A stretch of DNA of 64,000 bases, taken from the NCBI GenBank assembly GCA_028285265.1, contig JANQPX010000034.1, positions 62,001-126,000 of the forward strand, read 5' to 3'. Below, one piece after another: positions 31,573 to 40,119 of this stretch (position 1 is its first letter; every line of letters starts with the position of its first letter). The notes under the pieces were generated by a model. It was not told the origin of the DNA. It made no database searches and was given only the letters and a program-made list of their open reading frames with translations. Position numbers and translations under genes: made by a program. The stretch is from Geminicoccaceae bacterium (lineage in GTDB: Bacteria; Pseudomonadota; Alphaproteobacteria; Geminicoccales; Geminicoccaceae).

Positions 31573-33450
31573 ATGAACAATACCTCTAAGAAACCTATAT
31601 CTGCAGATGACGTCCTTGTCAGTACTCTTGGCGTTTTTCTGACATGCTTCCCGATCTTTTTCTACCAGATCTCCATAAATTTTCTTTTAGATCACTATCA
31701 CATAATAGCCACCGACATTAGTGACGCTATCACATCGACATTTCGTATTTTTTTCTTTGCCTTTTTTGCAGCGCTTTATGCCACATGGCGACAATGGAAA
31801 AAATTAAGCGATTACCTTATTCTGGGAACTGCCGCCTTTCTTCCTATAATGATTATCGTTTTAGCCTTTCCTGTGGATTACAATTATCCAATACAATCAC
31901 TTGAAAGTTTGTCATCATCATCTGCTTACATTATTGTAATTAAAAGCGCCCCAAGCATCTATGTGACTACTATTGGATACTGGCTGATTGTCTTCAAGTC
32001 GCCTCTCGCAAAATGGGTCAGAACCGAGACGGTTCGATCAGAGGGCAACGATGAGGATGGTCATCGTATTAAAACAACCCAAAGTAACCGAAACATTCTC
32101 CAGTTCGAAATCAATCGATTTCTGCGCAAACGGTTCCTTGAGCAGTCTTTTCCAGCAATTGTTCTTTCAATTAATGTGGCCGTTCTAACGGTTCTAGTTC
32201 TAATAATCGCAGATATTTCTCTCCAAGAATCTTTCGCTTTTTGCTTAATAACGATGACATCTGGACTCATTTCTCTTTTGATAAGACACTATCTTATTCA
32301 AGAAAATAGATTTGGCGCCATTGCAGAATGTGGAATCATTCTGATGAATTTGATCATGGCAGGATCATGGGGCAGCTTAGCATTTTTTATCTTTGACAAA
32401 GAGAATTTACCGCTGATCCATCTTCTTTTGTCGCTTCTTGCCTGTGGCGGCTTCGCGATGGTCACACTCTCTGGGCAAAGAATATTTGCAGTCATAACAT
32501 CCGCCCTGGCACTCCTATTTCCATTTATTCTATTGTTATTTTATCATACGCCTGACGATTGGGGTGTCTATGTTGCAGCTTCATGCTTTTGCCTCCTCGT
32601 CATATTGGGATTTGGCTATACAGTATTCAAACAAAATGAGGAGCAGGCCTGCCTGCACCTTAGTCTCTTAGCTGCAAATGAAGAGATCAATAGAAAGTCA
32701 GGTAGCCTTGAACAGGCATTGATGGAGGCCGATCAAGCAAATAGGCGGATACAGCAAGAGTACGGGTATAGAGAGCGCGTCCTTCGAGCAGTCGGACACG
32801 ATTTGAGACAACCCATCAATGCACTTGATCTCTTCCTCTACCAGCTTTCAAAGGCTGGCGTTAACGCTGCCGCTTCCAACATAGTAGCTATGTGTCGTGA
32901 TTGCACTCAGTCAGCAGGCAAGATCATCGAGAGCCTATCACAGTTGGCTTGGCTTAGCGGCGAGATCGTCCCTGACACTGACCAACCGCTCGCCCTAACA
33001 CCTCTGTTTCGCCGTCTGTGCACTGAGTTTCAAACGGAGGCAGCGGTGAAAGGCATACGGGTTCGTTCCGTTCCGTGCAGCCTAATAGTGACGGCCGATG
33101 AACGCTTAGTTGAACGCATTTTGAGAAACTACCTTTCCAATGCTGTCCGCCACACAGATCAGGGTGGCATTTTGCTTGGAGCGCGGCGTTGCCGGCACAA
33201 GGTCGAGGTGCTCTGTGTAGACACTGGCCCTGGAATCCAAGAGGAGGAGCAAGAGCGAATTTTCGAAGAATTCTACCAAACCCGGAACAAGTCTGATCAA
33301 ACCCATGGAATGCTCGGCATGGGACTTACGATTGTCAAAGAATTGGCCGACCTGATCAAGGCCGACGTGCTTCTCCGATCTAGCGTAGGGAAAGGATCAA
33401 CATTTGGCATAGTTTTGCCAATACACCGAGACAATAGTGAAACGAGTTAG
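31573..33450 (+). CDS. membrane sensor histidine kinase
   Basis: The first 370 residues hold several membrane helices in two groups, before and after a hydrophilic segment at about 155-195. No periplasmic domain is recognisable. A coiled-coil linker (ANEEINRKSGSLEQALMEADQAN) leads to the H-box AVGHDLRQPINAL (H409), N-box NYLSNAVRH, and G-boxes DTGPGIQ and GMGLTIV. No receiver domain is attached. The gene is visibly AT-richer than the rest of the window, most strongly in its membrane half. It is convergent with a NarL-type response regulator ten bases away, the likely partner. The signal is unknown. Confidence 0.92.
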   Translation: MNNTSKKPISADDVLVSTLGVFLTCFPIFFYQISINFLLDHYHIIATDISDAITSTFRIFFFAFFAALYATWRQWKKLSDYLILGTAAFLPIMIIVLAFPVDYNYPIQSLESLSSSSAYIIVIKSAPSIYVTTIGYWLIVFKSPLAKWVRTETVRSEGNDEDGHRIKTTQSNRNILQFEINRFLRKRFLEQSFPAIVLSINVAVLTVLVLIIADISLQESFAFCLITMTSGLISLLIRHYLIQENRFGAIAECGIILMNLIMAGSWGSLAFFIFDKENLPLIHLLLSLLACGGFAMVTLSGQRIFAVITSALALLFPFILLLFYHTPDDWGVYVAASCFCLLVILGFGYTVFKQNEEQACLHLSLLAANEEINRKSGSLEQALMEADQANRRIQQEYGYRERVLRAVGHDLRQPINALDLFLYQLSKAGVNAAASNIVAMCRDCTQSAGKIIESLSQLAWLSGEIVPDTDQPLALTPLFRRLCTEFQTEAAVKGIRVRSVPCSLIVTADERLVERILRNYLSNAVRHTDQGGILLGARRCRHKVEVLCVDTGPGIQEEEQERIFEEFYQTRNKSDQTHGMLGMGLTIVKELADLIKADVLLRSSVGKGSTFGIVLPIHRDNSETS

Positions 33451-33460
33451 AGGATTAGCA

Positions 33461-34105
33461 TCAATTTTCGACAAAAAGACCTGCAGAACGTGCCCAGTTG
33501 ATAAGGCTAACGCGGTTTGTTGTTTCGGTTTGCCGATATATTACAGCAAGATGTGTCTTCACAGTTTCGGGAGAAATATTCAATGCAAGCGCGATTTCCT
33601 TATTCGACTGACCTTTTGCGATTTGTTGTAATGTATCAACCTGCCTTGGCGTAAGGCCTAGCCCCGCAAGAGCATTTTTTTTCGGGGCGCAAGGCTCTGG
33701 AGCCTCGCCATCAAGGAGCGCTCGAATTGCTGCCAGGAGAACCGATGGCTCCGTGTGCTTTCGCAAATATAGATCTGCACCAACCTCGCGCGCTGCGCGC
33801 TCGTCTGCAGGACTAGATGAAGCCGACACACATACAATCTTTGCTTCTGGCACAGACATCCGCAAGTAAGAGATCGTCTCTTTTGCATTATATCCTGGAA
33901 TGTAAAAGTCAGAAATAATCAGATCGACTTGGCCGTCCAAGCCCGCAACCTTTCCTGACGCTTCCGAAAAGTCTGTGCAAACCTCAAGTATTTCAAAATT
34001 GAACTCGTTATTGAGAATTAGACATAGACCAGCAGCAAACAGCCGATGGTCGTCGATAATGAGCCCGCGAAGCAAAGAATCCGAATTCATCAATGTGCTC
34101 TTCAT
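33461..34105 (-). CDS. NarL/LuxR-family response regulator
   Basis: A receiver domain (GLIIDDHRLFAAGL, phosphoacceptor Asp66 in LIISDFYIPGYN, Ser-Ala at CVSASSSP, Lys in LYLRKHTEP) is followed by a LuxR helix-turn-helix (LTPRQVDTLQQIAKGQSNKEIA, LNISPETVKTHL). ATG 34105 or ATG 34090 can serve as start. It lies tail to tail with the histidine kinase. This is an unusual arrangement, since paired two-component genes are mostly co-directional. A short GC palindrome sits about 95 bases upstream. Confidence 0.92.
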   Translation of the reverse strand: MKSTLMNSDSLLRGLIIDDHRLFAAGLCLILNNEFNFEILEVCTDFSEASGKVAGLDGQVDLIISDFYIPGYNAKETISYLRMSVPEAKIVCVSASSSPADERAAREVGADLYLRKHTEPSVLLAAIRALLDGEAPEPCAPKKNALAGLGLTPRQVDTLQQIAKGQSNKEIALALNISPETVKTHLAVIYRQTETTNRVSLINWARSAGLFVEN

Positions 34106-34200
34106 AGTTCAAGCCACCAACGCGAAAGAACAATGATCCATTGCCAGCCTGTCACTCGAGATTGGACGAGCATGATAACAGCTTATGCCGAGGGAGCGTC

Positions 34201-34216
34201 TCCCCCAATCGGGGGA
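34201..34216. promoter_or_regulatory. GC-rich palindrome upstream of the response regulator
   Basis: TCCCCC-AATC-GGGGGA is a perfect six-base inverted repeat with a four-base loop, in otherwise AT-rich DNA about 95 bases before the response-regulator start. It could be an operator or a hairpin. No T-tract follows on either strand. Confidence 0.4.
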
Positions 34217-34452
34217 TATACAGGCAACCTATTTTCGATTTCTATCGGTAAATCAATCAAAATACCGTGAAATAGGACAGGCGTATGATTCCTATCTAAT
34301 GAGTTAGACAATCGTTCATCATCAGATGCGGCGACTATTGTGCACCATTTATCCATTGGATTTTTCTGTAAGTATCCAAAATATGGGGGATCAACATACA
34401 CGTGTAATCCAATCAACGTCATCGAATAGAGGGGGGATTAGATATTGAGCGT

Positions 34453-35049
34453 ATGTTGATTAAGCAGATCACGACCAACAAGCATCGACTCGGAAGCGAG
34501 TCGGAGATCATCATAGAGCCACATGTCACGGCTCCGCCGATCGCGCTTGATAAGGTCACGGAAACCACCGCACCTCCTGAAAATGTGGAGCGATATATCG
34601 TTGAGGACGTGCTAGAGTCTCTACCAAATGAGCCACTCGGAAATATTGCGCTCATACATGTCTCACGAGCGACTTGGCAAGATAGCCCTGACGATTGGAA
34701 AGCGCATGGGGATATCGACGTTTACGATCCTTCCGCGCCAGTGGTTGGATCAATACGACGATTTTCGGGGACTGCTCGCAACCACAGTTTCATCCTCCCA
34801 TGGCAGGCTGCCTTGCAGGCGGTGAGAGCAAATGAATATGTGTCTGCTGATATCAATAGCGGCGCCGAACCAGTCGCCAATCGCACAAATCGTTTCTCCT
34901 GCGAGACATTCTGGCTTTATGTGCTGGGATATGACCGATCGTTCCCTTGGGCCGTGTCGAACAGACATTGGACCTTAAGCGCTGGAGGGGTCGGCGGAAC
35001 CTGCATGGCAGGAGCGCAAAGGCTCCGACCATACAAAGCACCAAAGTGA
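34453..35049 (+). CDS. possible hypothetical protein, low support
   Basis: This 198-codon frame is the longest in the roughly 1-kb gap between the response regulator and the SARP-hydrolase gene. It has no recognised family, no signal peptide and no clear ribosome binding site. Minus-strand frames overlap it. The rest of the gap (34106-34452) holds only a doubtful 79-codon minus-strand frame. It may be a decayed gene. Confidence 0.3.
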   Translation: MLIKQITTNKHRLGSESEIIIEPHVTAPPIALDKVTETTAPPENVERYIVEDVLESLPNEPLGNIALIHVSRATWQDSPDDWKAHGDIDVYDPSAPVVGSIRRFSGTARNHSFILPWQAALQAVRANEYVSADINSGAEPVANRTNRFSCETFWLYVLGYDRSFPWAVSNRHWTLSAGGVGGTCMAGAQRLRPYKAPK

Positions 35050-35086
35050 AACTTTGCAACACAGTTCGGGGTAAGCGTACCCCGAA
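35042..35086. promoter_or_regulatory. two tandem perfect palindromes before the SARP-hydrolase gene
   Basis: CAAAGT-GAA-ACTTTG (35042-35056) and TTCGGGGTA-AGCG-TACCCCGAA (35065-35086) are perfect inverted repeats with arms of six and nine bases. The second ends 25 bases before the start codon at 35112. This arrangement fits operators for a dimeric regulator or an autoregulatory site. Neither is followed by a T-run, so a terminator is less likely. Confidence 0.55.
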
Positions 35087-35111
35087 TGTTGATCCGCGGT
35101 CGGAGAATTGA

Positions 35112-36632
35112 ATGTGTTCAAAGCTAGAAGTCTCGCTGCTTGGAGGCTTGCGGGTTGTGTCGGGAGGGCGGGAAATTTCTCTTCCTGCCTCACGCAAAGT
35201 GCGTTCCCTTTTTGCCTTTCTTCTTGTCACTGGGCGCCCTCAAAGACGCGAGACTCTGTGTGAATTGTTATGGGATCGGCCAGCAGACCCAAAGGCAGGA
35301 TTGCGGTGGGCTTTGACGAAGCTGCGCAAAGTCATCAATACGCCCGATCGGACTCGGATCCTAGCGAATCGAGAAAGGGTTCAGATCGACACTGACGGCA
35401 TCCGTATCGACTTCCGTCACATCCAGTCACAACTCCAGGAAAGTCGCTCGTTGCTCTCTGTCAGGGACCTGGGGCAAATTGCGGAACAACTGAATTCCGG
35501 TCTGATGGAAGGACTTGATGGAAGTGGGGACGAGAAGTTTGATGCTTGGCTGACGGCCGAGCGCAAGGAGGCCGAGGGCGTTCGTGTCGAAGCTCTAAAG
35601 AAGTTGGCCACCCACCCTGAACTTACTCCAACCCAGGCCCAGAAGTGGCTACATCTCTGGCAAGCTGCTGATCCGGTGGGTTTTGAGCGATTTGAGAGAC
35701 TTGCCCCAGATCCTCCTATTGCCAATTCAGAGTCTACGCGAAGGCAATCGAGGCATGGAACAGACCTTCATGGTGCAAGTAGACCCGTTCATCAGTGTAT
35801 TGGTTTCTGCACGGCTCGAGACGGAGCAAAAATTGCGTACGCGACAATGGGTTCGGGGCCGCCGCTGCTCAAAGCTGCCAATTGGCTCAATCATCTTGAA
35901 CTGGACTGCTCGACTCCGATTTGGGGAGAAGGTTTTACTGCGATTGCTAAAAACCGCACTTTCATACGTTATGATGAGCGGGGCTGTGGGTTGTCGGACT
36001 GGGACGTAGAGGATTTAAGTTTCAATGCCTTTGTCGAGGACCTTGAACTTGTCGTTGACAAATTGGGCTTAGATCGCTTCCCGCTGTTGGGCATCTCACA
36101 GGGATGTGCGGTGTCCATCGAGTATGCAGTCCGCTACCCGGAGCGGGTGACCTGCCTGGTACTACTCGGCGGCTTTGCGGCCGGCTGGCGACATGCCGCT
36201 AGTCCCGAAGAACAGGAGCGTCGAGAAGCTTTGATAAAGCTCACTGAGCTCGGCTGGGGAAGCGACAATTCTGCTTATCGGCGTATCTTCTCCCAGACCT
36301 TCATGCCAGATGCAAGTATGGATGACCTAGACTGGTTCGATGAATTCCAGCGCCTGACCACGTCAGCCAGCAACGCGGCACGATTCCAAGATGCATTCGG
36401 AAGAATCAACGTCCGGGACAGACTGAAGGAGGTGCGGACACCGACGATCGTTTTTCATTCTCGTCAGGATCAACGGATCCCCTTCTCTCAGGGCCGAGAA
36501 ATTGCATCCGAGATCCAAGGCGCTCAATTCGTACCTCTGGAAAGCCGCAATCACATCCTAGTCGAGTATGAGCCTGCTTGGAGGGTGTTCTGCGAGACAG
36601 CCAATCATTTTATTTCTAAGAAAGGACTCTAA
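35112..36632 (+). CDS. SARP-like DNA-binding domain fused to alpha/beta hydrolase
   Basis: Residues 1-95 are a winged-helix regulator domain of the SARP/OmpR-like type (LEVSLLGGLRVVSGGREISLP, FLLVTGRPQRRETLCELLW, ALTKLRKVI). Residues 100-200 are helical and may be a reduced BTAD region. From about residue 225 an alpha/beta hydrolase begins (FCTARDGAKIAYATMGSGPPLL). It has FIRYDERGCGLSDW, nucleophile elbow GISQGCAVS, acid RQDQRIPF and histidine ESRNHIL, so the catalytic triad looks intact. The fusion suggests a regulator that senses or turns over a small ester or signal. Perfect palindromes lie just upstream, suggesting autoregulation. Confidence 0.88.
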   Translation: MCSKLEVSLLGGLRVVSGGREISLPASRKVRSLFAFLLVTGRPQRRETLCELLWDRPADPKAGLRWALTKLRKVINTPDRTRILANRERVQIDTDGIRIDFRHIQSQLQESRSLLSVRDLGQIAEQLNSGLMEGLDGSGDEKFDAWLTAERKEAEGVRVEALKKLATHPELTPTQAQKWLHLWQAADPVGFERFERLAPDPPIANSESTRRQSRHGTDLHGASRPVHQCIGFCTARDGAKIAYATMGSGPPLLKAANWLNHLELDCSTPIWGEGFTAIAKNRTFIRYDERGCGLSDWDVEDLSFNAFVEDLELVVDKLGLDRFPLLGISQGCAVSIEYAVRYPERVTCLVLLGGFAAGWRHAASPEEQERREALIKLTELGWGSDNSAYRRIFSQTFMPDASMDDLDWFDEFQRLTTSASNAARFQDAFGRINVRDRLKEVRTPTIVFHSRQDQRIPFSQGREIASEIQGAQFVPLESRNHILVEYEPAWRVFCETANHFISKKGL

Positions 36633-37683
36633 CCAGGTCAGGATAAGCCAGATCTGGATTGCCGGTCAGACGGCGCCAGTCCACATCAGATAGCAATGTC
36701 GTGCTGTGCTCTGTCGTCAAGTGCAACGTTCGTCAGTCGCCGATTGTACATATGCCGATCCGGCCTTGGCCTCACGGCCTCCGCTCGATGCGTGAAAGCC
36801 GACACGCAGCGATCTCAGCAGCTGCTATAGTGTCTCGACGAAAACAATCCCAGCCATCGGTCCTTACAGTCTGTGGAGATATAGAACTCGACGGCCTTCA
36901 TCGTCTTTGATTGCCGCCAGAGCAGAACTTTGTGGCTCCTGGATGGAAGCCATCAAGGCCTTCCTCTCCACGGTGACCCATCATGGGCTCAAGGACCGCT
37001 TTTTGCTCTGCCTCTCTCATTATCGATCAGCAGGTGATCAATGACTATTATCTCTACAAACGCCATGCCGAATCCAAGTCTTTGGTCTCAGTGAATTCCG
37101 CCAGCAAGTTCCTGGACTGCTCGATCCCACGGGTACATCTCACCTATTGGACCAGCCAGTGTTTTTGAGTGCCCATCATTTGGCAATCAATAGATCTCAA
37201 ATAATCCATCCTAAAATTCATGCCGTCGGATTCTTGACATCCTTTCACCATCTTTTGCCGCTCTGTCGGATATGCATTGGCGATTTTCCTACACGGCCGA
37301 TATTTCTTCGAGGCCAATTCTAATTTATTGGCGATTAACATAGTCCCCTTCAAAGTGAAATTTGACATCGCTATCAATGATCTTCTTAAAAGCCATGCAC
37401 CACAAAGAGAAACGGAACAAAAAGCAATGTAAAAAAGGTTGATTTCTTACCTGCTTAATCAAAAACATTGGCAATTACAATTCACTTAAAACGGTTTTTA
37501 CAACTCTTCTGACAATGTTTGTATGAGACAACACTCTACACATGCAGTGTCCAGTTTAGTCGTTTTGGCAGAAAGTCTAGGGCGGCAAGGTCCTGTCAAC
37601 ACTTCCACGACGTGCGGCAAAACCAGAGCGAAGTGCACTGGTAGCTCAGTCGTCAAATGGCATGGTCATCGGAGATCAGAAGT
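36633..37683. other. 1-kb stretch without a convincing gene
   Basis: Only short, unrecognisable frames occur. Composition changes from GC-richer to AT-rich at about 37.15 kb. This may be decayed DNA at an insertion boundary. The string GGTAGCTCAGT near 37640 recalls a tRNA D-arm, but no T-arm or acceptor stem is found. Confidence 0.45.
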
Positions 37684-38508
37684 ATGAATATATGTTCATG
37701 TAACATTGGCGATCTTTGTCTTTGCTCGACGTCTTCAAAGTCGGTCTCCGCACGTACCCTGTTGCGTCGACTTGCTATCACTACATTGTTCTTTGCCCAA
37801 ACTTCGCACGCTTTGGCTGCCGAGTTTGTGACGTCGAACAACATTTCAATATCGGGAGAAATTGTCAGATTTGACTCCAATCTCATAGCCATACAACCAA
37901 GTGTAGGCAGCCTCATTAACTTACCCCGAAGCGATATCAATTTGGTTCGTTTTAAATTGAATGATGGAAGTATTATTGAAGGCCCGCTTATTGAATGGCT
38001 TGAAGGAACCTATACCATAAAAGTTGATGACAGGCTCACGAGTATCAAAAACGACAAGATTATATCTGAAATCGTAGCAGAAAACTCAGATCTGACCGAG
38101 ACTTCTGTCGAGCCTGAGGCTACGGAAATCCGTACCGATGAAGGCCGTGCACTCTCTGTGATAACAGAACTTGGTCTTGTTGACGTCATTGTCGATGTCG
38201 AGGCAACTCCAGAATCTTCGCCGACTATTGTCTTTGATATCAGCTTATCGAAACAACTGAATGAAGATATTGTTCTATTTTATACGACGATCGATAGCAC
38301 AGCAGAGTCTGGTTTGGACTTCGAGAAAGATAGTGGCGTTATAATATTTCCTCCCGGAAAAACCAAAAACAAACTTTCTATAAATATAATCGATGACAAC
38401 AAGACCGAAACAAACGAAACCTTTTCGCTATTCTTAGGAACATGTTCCAATATGTCCACGAGAAGACAAACCATCACTGCCGTCATTGAAGACGATGATG
38501 GATCGTAA
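37684..38508 (+). CDS. secreted Calx-beta domain protein
   Basis: ATG 37684 (GGAG nine bases upstream) gives about 274 residues. The N-terminus is basic then hydrophobic (RTLLRRLAITTLFFAQTSHALAA), a likely signal peptide with cleavage after ALAA. Two similar short beta units follow (ISISGEIVRFDSNLIAI and SIIEGPLIEWLEGTYTIKV), of the kind seen at the N-terminus of some alphaproteobacterial periplasmic proteins. The C-terminus is a Calx-beta domain (AESGLDFEKDSGVIIFPPG, LSINIIDDNKTETNETFSLFL, AVIEDDD), a calcium-binding beta sandwich. Its AT-rich codon use suggests acquisition. The function is unknown. Confidence 0.75.
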   Translation: MNICSCNIGDLCLCSTSSKSVSARTLLRRLAITTLFFAQTSHALAAEFVTSNNISISGEIVRFDSNLIAIQPSVGSLINLPRSDINLVRFKLNDGSIIEGPLIEWLEGTYTIKVDDRLTSIKNDKIISEIVAENSDLTETSVEPEATEIRTDEGRALSVITELGLVDVIVDVEATPESSPTIVFDISLSKQLNEDIVLFYTTIDSTAESGLDFEKDSGVIIFPPGKTKNKLSINIIDDNKTETNETFSLFLGTCSNMSTRRQTITAVIEDDDGS

Positions 38509-38729
38509 TTACTTGTTGACGATACATCACGACTTGTAATGCAGGTCGGCGACAGCCACTCGGATCGAGCTGGGCTTCTAGGCTGATCATACCCTTCGAC
38601 CATTGGCTGCTATCGGAAGACGCGACCTTCGAGAAATTGAGCCTTCATAGGCTCTCTTTAGTTCATGAGAAAAGCCAATTGCTAGAGTTCTCAATTGGCC
38701 AGTTGGAATGCAATGAGTGGAGGAAACAA

Positions 38730-39692
38730 GTGATCATCAATTTACGTAGAGCCGCATGGATCATGGTTCTATCGTTCTTCTTCGCAACTATTGGCGCTAC
38801 ACTCAGTAATGGAGGAGGACACGAGGGCGTTCGAGAACGAGTCAATCAGGGCCATGTCGGTCTGATGTGCGGCCGCACAACCGGCTCGTTTCTCTATTAT
38901 TGCGAAGATATGGCCGTGGCGATGAATGACAACGTTGGTTATTCAATGAGGGTCGTGCCAATGATTGGCGAAGGCAGCGTGCGCAACGTCGAGGATATAC
39001 TGTATCTTCGCGGAGTCGATCTGGCGCTCGCCTACACAGACACGCTTGAATTCATGGAGAAGCAGGGCGTGCATCCCAATATCAAACAGCGGGTATCCTA
39101 TGTCACAGCCATGCACGGGGCGGAGCTGCACATCATCGCTCGCAGCGACATCGCTACCATCGACGATCTTGCTGGCAAGAAAGTAAACTTCAGCACACCA
39201 GGCACTGGTACTTTCTTGACGATGAGCAACGTCTTTGATGCCCTTGGTCTTGAGGTGGATGTGCAAAATGATGCAGAAGCAGTGGCCCTCGATCGACTGA
39301 AGCGTGGCGAAATCGACGCCATGGCATTGGCCGCCGCGGCACCTTGGAAGCTCGCCTCGGAATTGACTGAATTCGATGGGTTGAAGCTTCTCGACATACC
39401 TGCCGACCGAATTGAAGGGCCATACGAGCCTGTCTCTTGGACCAGCAACCTCTATCCCAACCTGATTGATCAAGGACGCACTGTTGAGACGATTAAGGTT
39501 AGAGTCGTGCTCCTCGCATACAATTGGCGAAAGGATGATCCACGTTGTGGCAAGGTTGACCGGTTTGTCGACGCATTGGAGGCGAATCTCAATAAACTCA
39601 AAGAAGGCCCGTATCAGGAGAAATGGGGCGACGTCGACTTCGCTGCTGAGGTCAAAGGTCTGACGCAATGGTCGGGTGGCTGCATCAACTAG
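38730..39692 (+). CDS. TAXI-family TRAP transporter solute-binding protein
   Basis: GTG 38730, with GGAGG at 38719-38723, gives about 320 residues starting with a signal peptide (INLRRAAWIMVLSFFFATIGATLS). The TAXI pattern follows: GLMCGRTTGSFLYYCEDMA, VVPMIGEGSVRNVEDIL, VDLALAYTDTLEFM, LAGKKVNFSTPGTGTFLT and GEIDAMALAAAAPWKLA. Such proteins bind organic acids such as glutamate in the periplasm and deliver them to a TRAP permease. No DctQM genes are adjacent, so it is an orphan within this window. Its last codons overlap a transposase remnant on the other strand. Confidence 0.88.
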   Translation: MIINLRRAAWIMVLSFFFATIGATLSNGGGHEGVRERVNQGHVGLMCGRTTGSFLYYCEDMAVAMNDNVGYSMRVVPMIGEGSVRNVEDILYLRGVDLALAYTDTLEFMEKQGVHPNIKQRVSYVTAMHGAELHIIARSDIATIDDLAGKKVNFSTPGTGTFLTMSNVFDALGLEVDVQNDAEAVALDRLKRGEIDAMALAAAAPWKLASELTEFDGLKLLDIPADRIEGPYEPVSWTSNLYPNLIDQGRTVETIKVRVVLLAYNWRKDDPRCGKVDRFVDALEANLNKLKEGPYQEKWGDVDFAAEVKGLTQWSGGCIN

Positions 39693-39831
39693 GCAGTATT
39701 GCACTGAGGCCGACAGGCCTGCCTAGCTTGAATACACGGTTGAGAACGTCGACGACAATCGTCTCTTCATTCTTCTGGGCCGCTGGATCATGGAACCGCA
39801 AACTTGAGCCGATGATGCGCTTGTAACAGGA
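39685..39831 (-). pseudogene. 3' remnant of an IS5-type transposase
   Basis: Read on the minus strand this piece encodes CYKRIIGSSLRFHDPAAQ, then KNEETIVVDVLNRVFKLGRP and a short tail to a stop at 39685. The pattern YK-x-IIG-x-x-LR, Q-x-x-E-x-x-I-x-V-x-VLNR, LG-x-P is the usual C-terminus of IS5/IS4-like transposases. The frame is closed by a stop at 39832-39834, and no upstream part is recognisable, so only the end survives. It suggests past insertion-element activity beside the TAXI gene. Confidence 0.55.
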
Positions 39832-40119
39832 TTAGGGCCGCTTCGACCAAAGCCGGTGATTGTAGCCAGATGACTTTTACCTGGTCGTGCGACCTTGATC
39901 CTTAGTGGCTTTGACATGGCAAACCCGTTGGCGCAACAGGTCCCTGGCTTTGGCAAAGCCTCAAGCTCCCCTTGGCGGCTTGATCAGCTTGGACAAGTCA
40001 AGGCTTTGAGTACGTTGTCTCGGATCTGACGACCAACATGGCGCTCAACGGACATGAAAGGCTGCCGCACTTGTCATGATCGAGGAGTGAAGTATCTACT
40101 CAATCGGCGGAGGCCCACC
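39832..40119. other. non-coding gap before the amidase gene
   Basis: Apart from the transposase remnant at its left edge nothing is recognised. Further decayed insertion-element DNA is possible. Confidence 0.4.

Noticed and set aside
34183-34422. 79-codon minus-strand frame upstream of the response regulator
   Set aside because: No family is recognised, no ribosome binding site is evident, and it runs across the GC palindrome; it may be a chance frame.
37639-37660. tRNA-like GGTAGCTCAGT string
   Set aside because: It resembles a D-arm, but no T-arm (GTTCGAATC-like) or pairing acceptor stem follows within the proper distance.
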